Below are positions 62,286 through 64,000 of a stretch of DNA of 64,000 nt, one piece after another. Both the position numbers and the translations under genes were made by a program. The stretch is taken from NCBI RefSeq assembly GCF_019392195.1, contig NZ_JAHXKI010000003.1, forward strand, positions 310,001 to 374,000, written 5' to 3'. This DNA comes from Marinobacter sp. F4206 (lineage in GTDB: Bacteria > Pseudomonadota > Gammaproteobacteria > Pseudomonadales > Oleiphilaceae). Below the pieces are notes generated by a model, which was given only the letters and a program-made list of their open reading frames with translations, made no database searches and was not told the origin of the DNA. The stretch's first letter is position 1. Each line of letters starts with the position of its first letter.

Positions 62286-64000
62286 TACTCTGCTCCCTCT
62301 TCGCTGACTTCAATGGCGATCAATTCGGCACCTTCAGAGACCTGGTCGCCTTCGGCGAAGAAAATCTCGCTGACGGTGCCGTCGGCCGGGGCCTTGATGG
62401 CATGCTCCATCTTCATGGCCTCCATGATGACCAGGGTCTGACCGGCGGTTACCTGGTCGCCGACCTTGGCCTGCACGGCAACGATGGCACCGTTCATTGG
62501 TGCCTCCAGGCTGCCTTCGCCGGCCATGTCCTCGAACCCGTAGGTCTCACGATAGATACTGCATTGGAAGGTATCGCCCTCGTAGAACAGCACCAGCTGG
62601 TCCTTGTGAAGGTTGCCGTGCACGCTGATCCGGTGGCCGTTGATGACGGCCTGGAGGTAATCGTCGTCCAGTCGGGCAGTCAGGTTGTAGACACTGTCGC
62701 CGACGAACACCTGGTAACGGTCGTCCCGCTCGAGAATCTTGAGGTCGTGAATCTCCTCGCCGACCTGCAGTTGCAGCGGCTGGGCGTATTCCGAGTTCAT
62801 GCGCCAGCTGTTGCGGCGGCCAAACGGAGACCACGGATCGGTGGACGCCGGCTCGCTGGATTTGCGCTCTTCCAGAACAAAGCCTGCGGCCAGTACCAGG
62901 GCCTTGTGGGTGTCGAGCTTGGACTTCGGGAACAGCAGATCCCGATGGCTATCGATAAAGCCGGTGGTCAGGTCCTCCTCCCGGAACGGCTGGGCATCGG
63001 CCAGCGCATGCAGGAAGCGGATGTTGGTCTTCACTCCGGCGATGCGGTAGTTCTCCAGTGCCTGGACCATGCGGTTGATGGCCTGGTCCCGGGTCTCGTC
63101 CCACACGATCAGCTTTGCAATCATGGGGTCGTAATGAATGCTGATGTCGTCGCCTTCGGTCACGCCGGTATCGACGCGCACATGGGCGCTTTCATCGGGG
63201 GTGCTCAGGTAACGCAGATGCCCGGTGGCCGGCAGGAAGTCGTGGTCCGGGTCCTCGGCATAGATACGGGCTTCCAGGGCATGGCCGCGGGTTTTTACCT
63301 CGGACTGGGCCAGCGGCAACGATTCGCCCCAGGCGATTTTCAGCTGCCATTCCACCAGATCCTGGCCGGTCACCATTTCGGTGACCGGGTGCTCGACCTG
63401 CAGGCGAGTGTTCATCTCCATGAAGAAGAACGATCCGTCCACGTCGTAGAGGAATTCGACGGTACCGGCACCCACGTAGTTGATGGCCTGGGCTGCGCGC
63501 ACGGCAGCTTCACCCATGGCCTTGCGGGTTTTCTCGCTCAGGCCCGGGGCTGGTGCTTCTTCCAGCACCTTCTGGTGCCGGCGCTGCACGGAGCAGTCCC
63601 GCTCGGCCAGGTACACACCCTCGCCATCCTGATCACAGAATACCTGGATTTCCACGTGGCGTGGCTGGGTCAGGTAGCGTTCGATCAACATGTCCGGGTT
63701 GCCGAAGGCGTTCTGGGCTTCCCGTTTTGCGGCAGCCAGGGCGTCGTCAAACTCGCCCATGTTTTCGACCACGCGCATGCCTTTACCGCCCCCACCGGCC
63801 ACGGCCTTCAGCAGCAGAGGGAAGCCGCATTTTTCAGCTTCGGTGCGCAGGGTTTCCGGCGACTGGTCGTCGCCGTGGTAGCCCGGCACCAGTGGTACGC
63901 CGGCCTTTTCCATGATGGCCTTGGCGGCGGACTTGGAACCCATGGCCGCGATGGCGGAAGAGGGCGGGCCGATAAACACCAGGTCGTTGGCTTCGCAGGC
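62285..64000 (-). CDS. liuD: Methylcrotonyl-CoA carboxylase biotin-carboxylase subunit, partial
   Basis: The visible 571 residues lack the N-terminus, which is beyond the right edge. Biotin carboxylase motifs are [10 protein letters not shown] (ATP grasp), EVRD-like [21 protein letters not shown], and [18 protein letters not shown]; then a linker domain and, at the C-terminus, the biotinyl domain with [15 protein letters not shown], where Lys carries biotin. The downstream lyase identifies it as the methylcrotonyl-CoA (leucine pathway) enzyme rather than acetyl- or propionyl-CoA carboxylase, although the subunit family is shared. Confidence 0.9.
   Translation of the reverse strand, partial: ACEANDLVFIGPPSSAIAAMGSKSAAKAIMEKAGVPLVPGYHGDDQSPETLRTEAEKCGFPLLLKAVAGGGGKGMRVVENMGEFDDALAAAKREAQNAFGNPDMLIERYLTQPRHVEIQVFCDQDGEGVYLAERDCSVQRRHQKVLEEAPAPGLSEKTRKAMGEAAVRAAQAINYVGAGTVEFLYDVDGSFFFMEMNTRLQVEHPVTEMVTGQDLVEWQLKIAWGESLPLAQSEVKTRGHALEARIYAEDPDHDFLPATGHLRYLSTPDESAHVRVDTGVTEGDDISIHYDPMIAKLIVWDETRDQAINRMVQALENYRIAGVKTNIRFLHALADAQPFREEDLTTGFIDSHRDLLFPKSKLDTHKALVLAAGFVLEERKSSEPASTDPWSPFGRRNSWRMNSEYAQPLQLQVGEEIHDLKILERDDRYQVFVGDSVYNLTARLDDDYLQAVINGHRISVHGNLHKDQLVLFYEGDTFQCSIYRETYGFEDMAGEGSLEAPMNGAIVAVQAKVGDQVTAGQTLVIMEAMKMEHAIKAPADGTVSEIFFAEGDQVSEGAELIAIEVSEEGAE

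Overview
The window looks like a chromosomal segment of a marine gammaproteobacterium, most like Marinobacter. This is my reading of the gene set (branched-chain amino acid and acyl-CoA catabolism, a lone VgrG, RND efflux, GC-rich coding with tight ATGA/TAATG couplings) and no search was run. No rRNA, tRNA or CRISPR array was seen.

Layout. 1-8.2 kb: a diiron/MBL-fold protein, a SRPBCC protein, then an AraC regulator divergent from a valine (methylmalonate semialdehyde) pathway: mmsA, acyl-CoA dehydrogenase, enoyl-CoA hydratase, 3-hydroxyisobutyryl-CoA hydrolase, mmsB. 8.2-16.7 kb: small genes, an exported amidohydrolase, VOC and YbaY-like proteins, a decayed MFS gene, a two-component system divergent from cytochrome b561, and a mercaptopyruvate sulfurtransferase. 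16.9-21.7 kb: an integron cassette array on the minus strand with no integrase in view (a CALIN). Its cassettes carry an ABM-domain pseudogene, a ZIP-like transporter, a small membrane protein, a GFA-domain protein, an OLD-like ATPase-TOPRIM protein and a caspase/CHAT-like protein. The last two make it the best candidate for a defence locus here.

21.8-35.2 kb: a solitary vgrG, an AI-2E-type permease, a reductase coupled to a proline-racemase-like protein lacking both catalytic cysteines, then a long unit of acyl-CoA ligase, thioesterase, alpha/beta hydrolase and a complete branched-chain-type ABC transporter (livGFKHM order G-F-K-H-M). Two related palindromes, upstream of the ligase and upstream of livG, suggest one regulator controls both. 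35.4-46.7 kb: membrane proteins, an RND efflux pair, a TetR regulator with a CrtI-like oxidoreductase, a transporter-like protein divergent from adenine deaminase, and a truncated rhomboid. 46.7-54.3 kb: a large protein of unknown function, a secreted TTHB210-like protein, a lemA-TPM-TPM operon and a DUF3604 protein. 54.5-59.1 kb: a 1375-residue lipoprotein gene lying between two near-identical copies of the 3' end of an acyl-CoA ligase gene. 59-64 kb: the distal end of a leucine/isovalerate operon (liuD, liuE, an AhpD-like protein and the ligase), running off the right edge.

Taken together, the catabolic genes cover valine and leucine breakdown and probably uptake and CoA-activation of a related acid. 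The accessory part shows repeated gene decay (MFS, VOC, ABM, rhomboid, ligase remnant) around insertion points.
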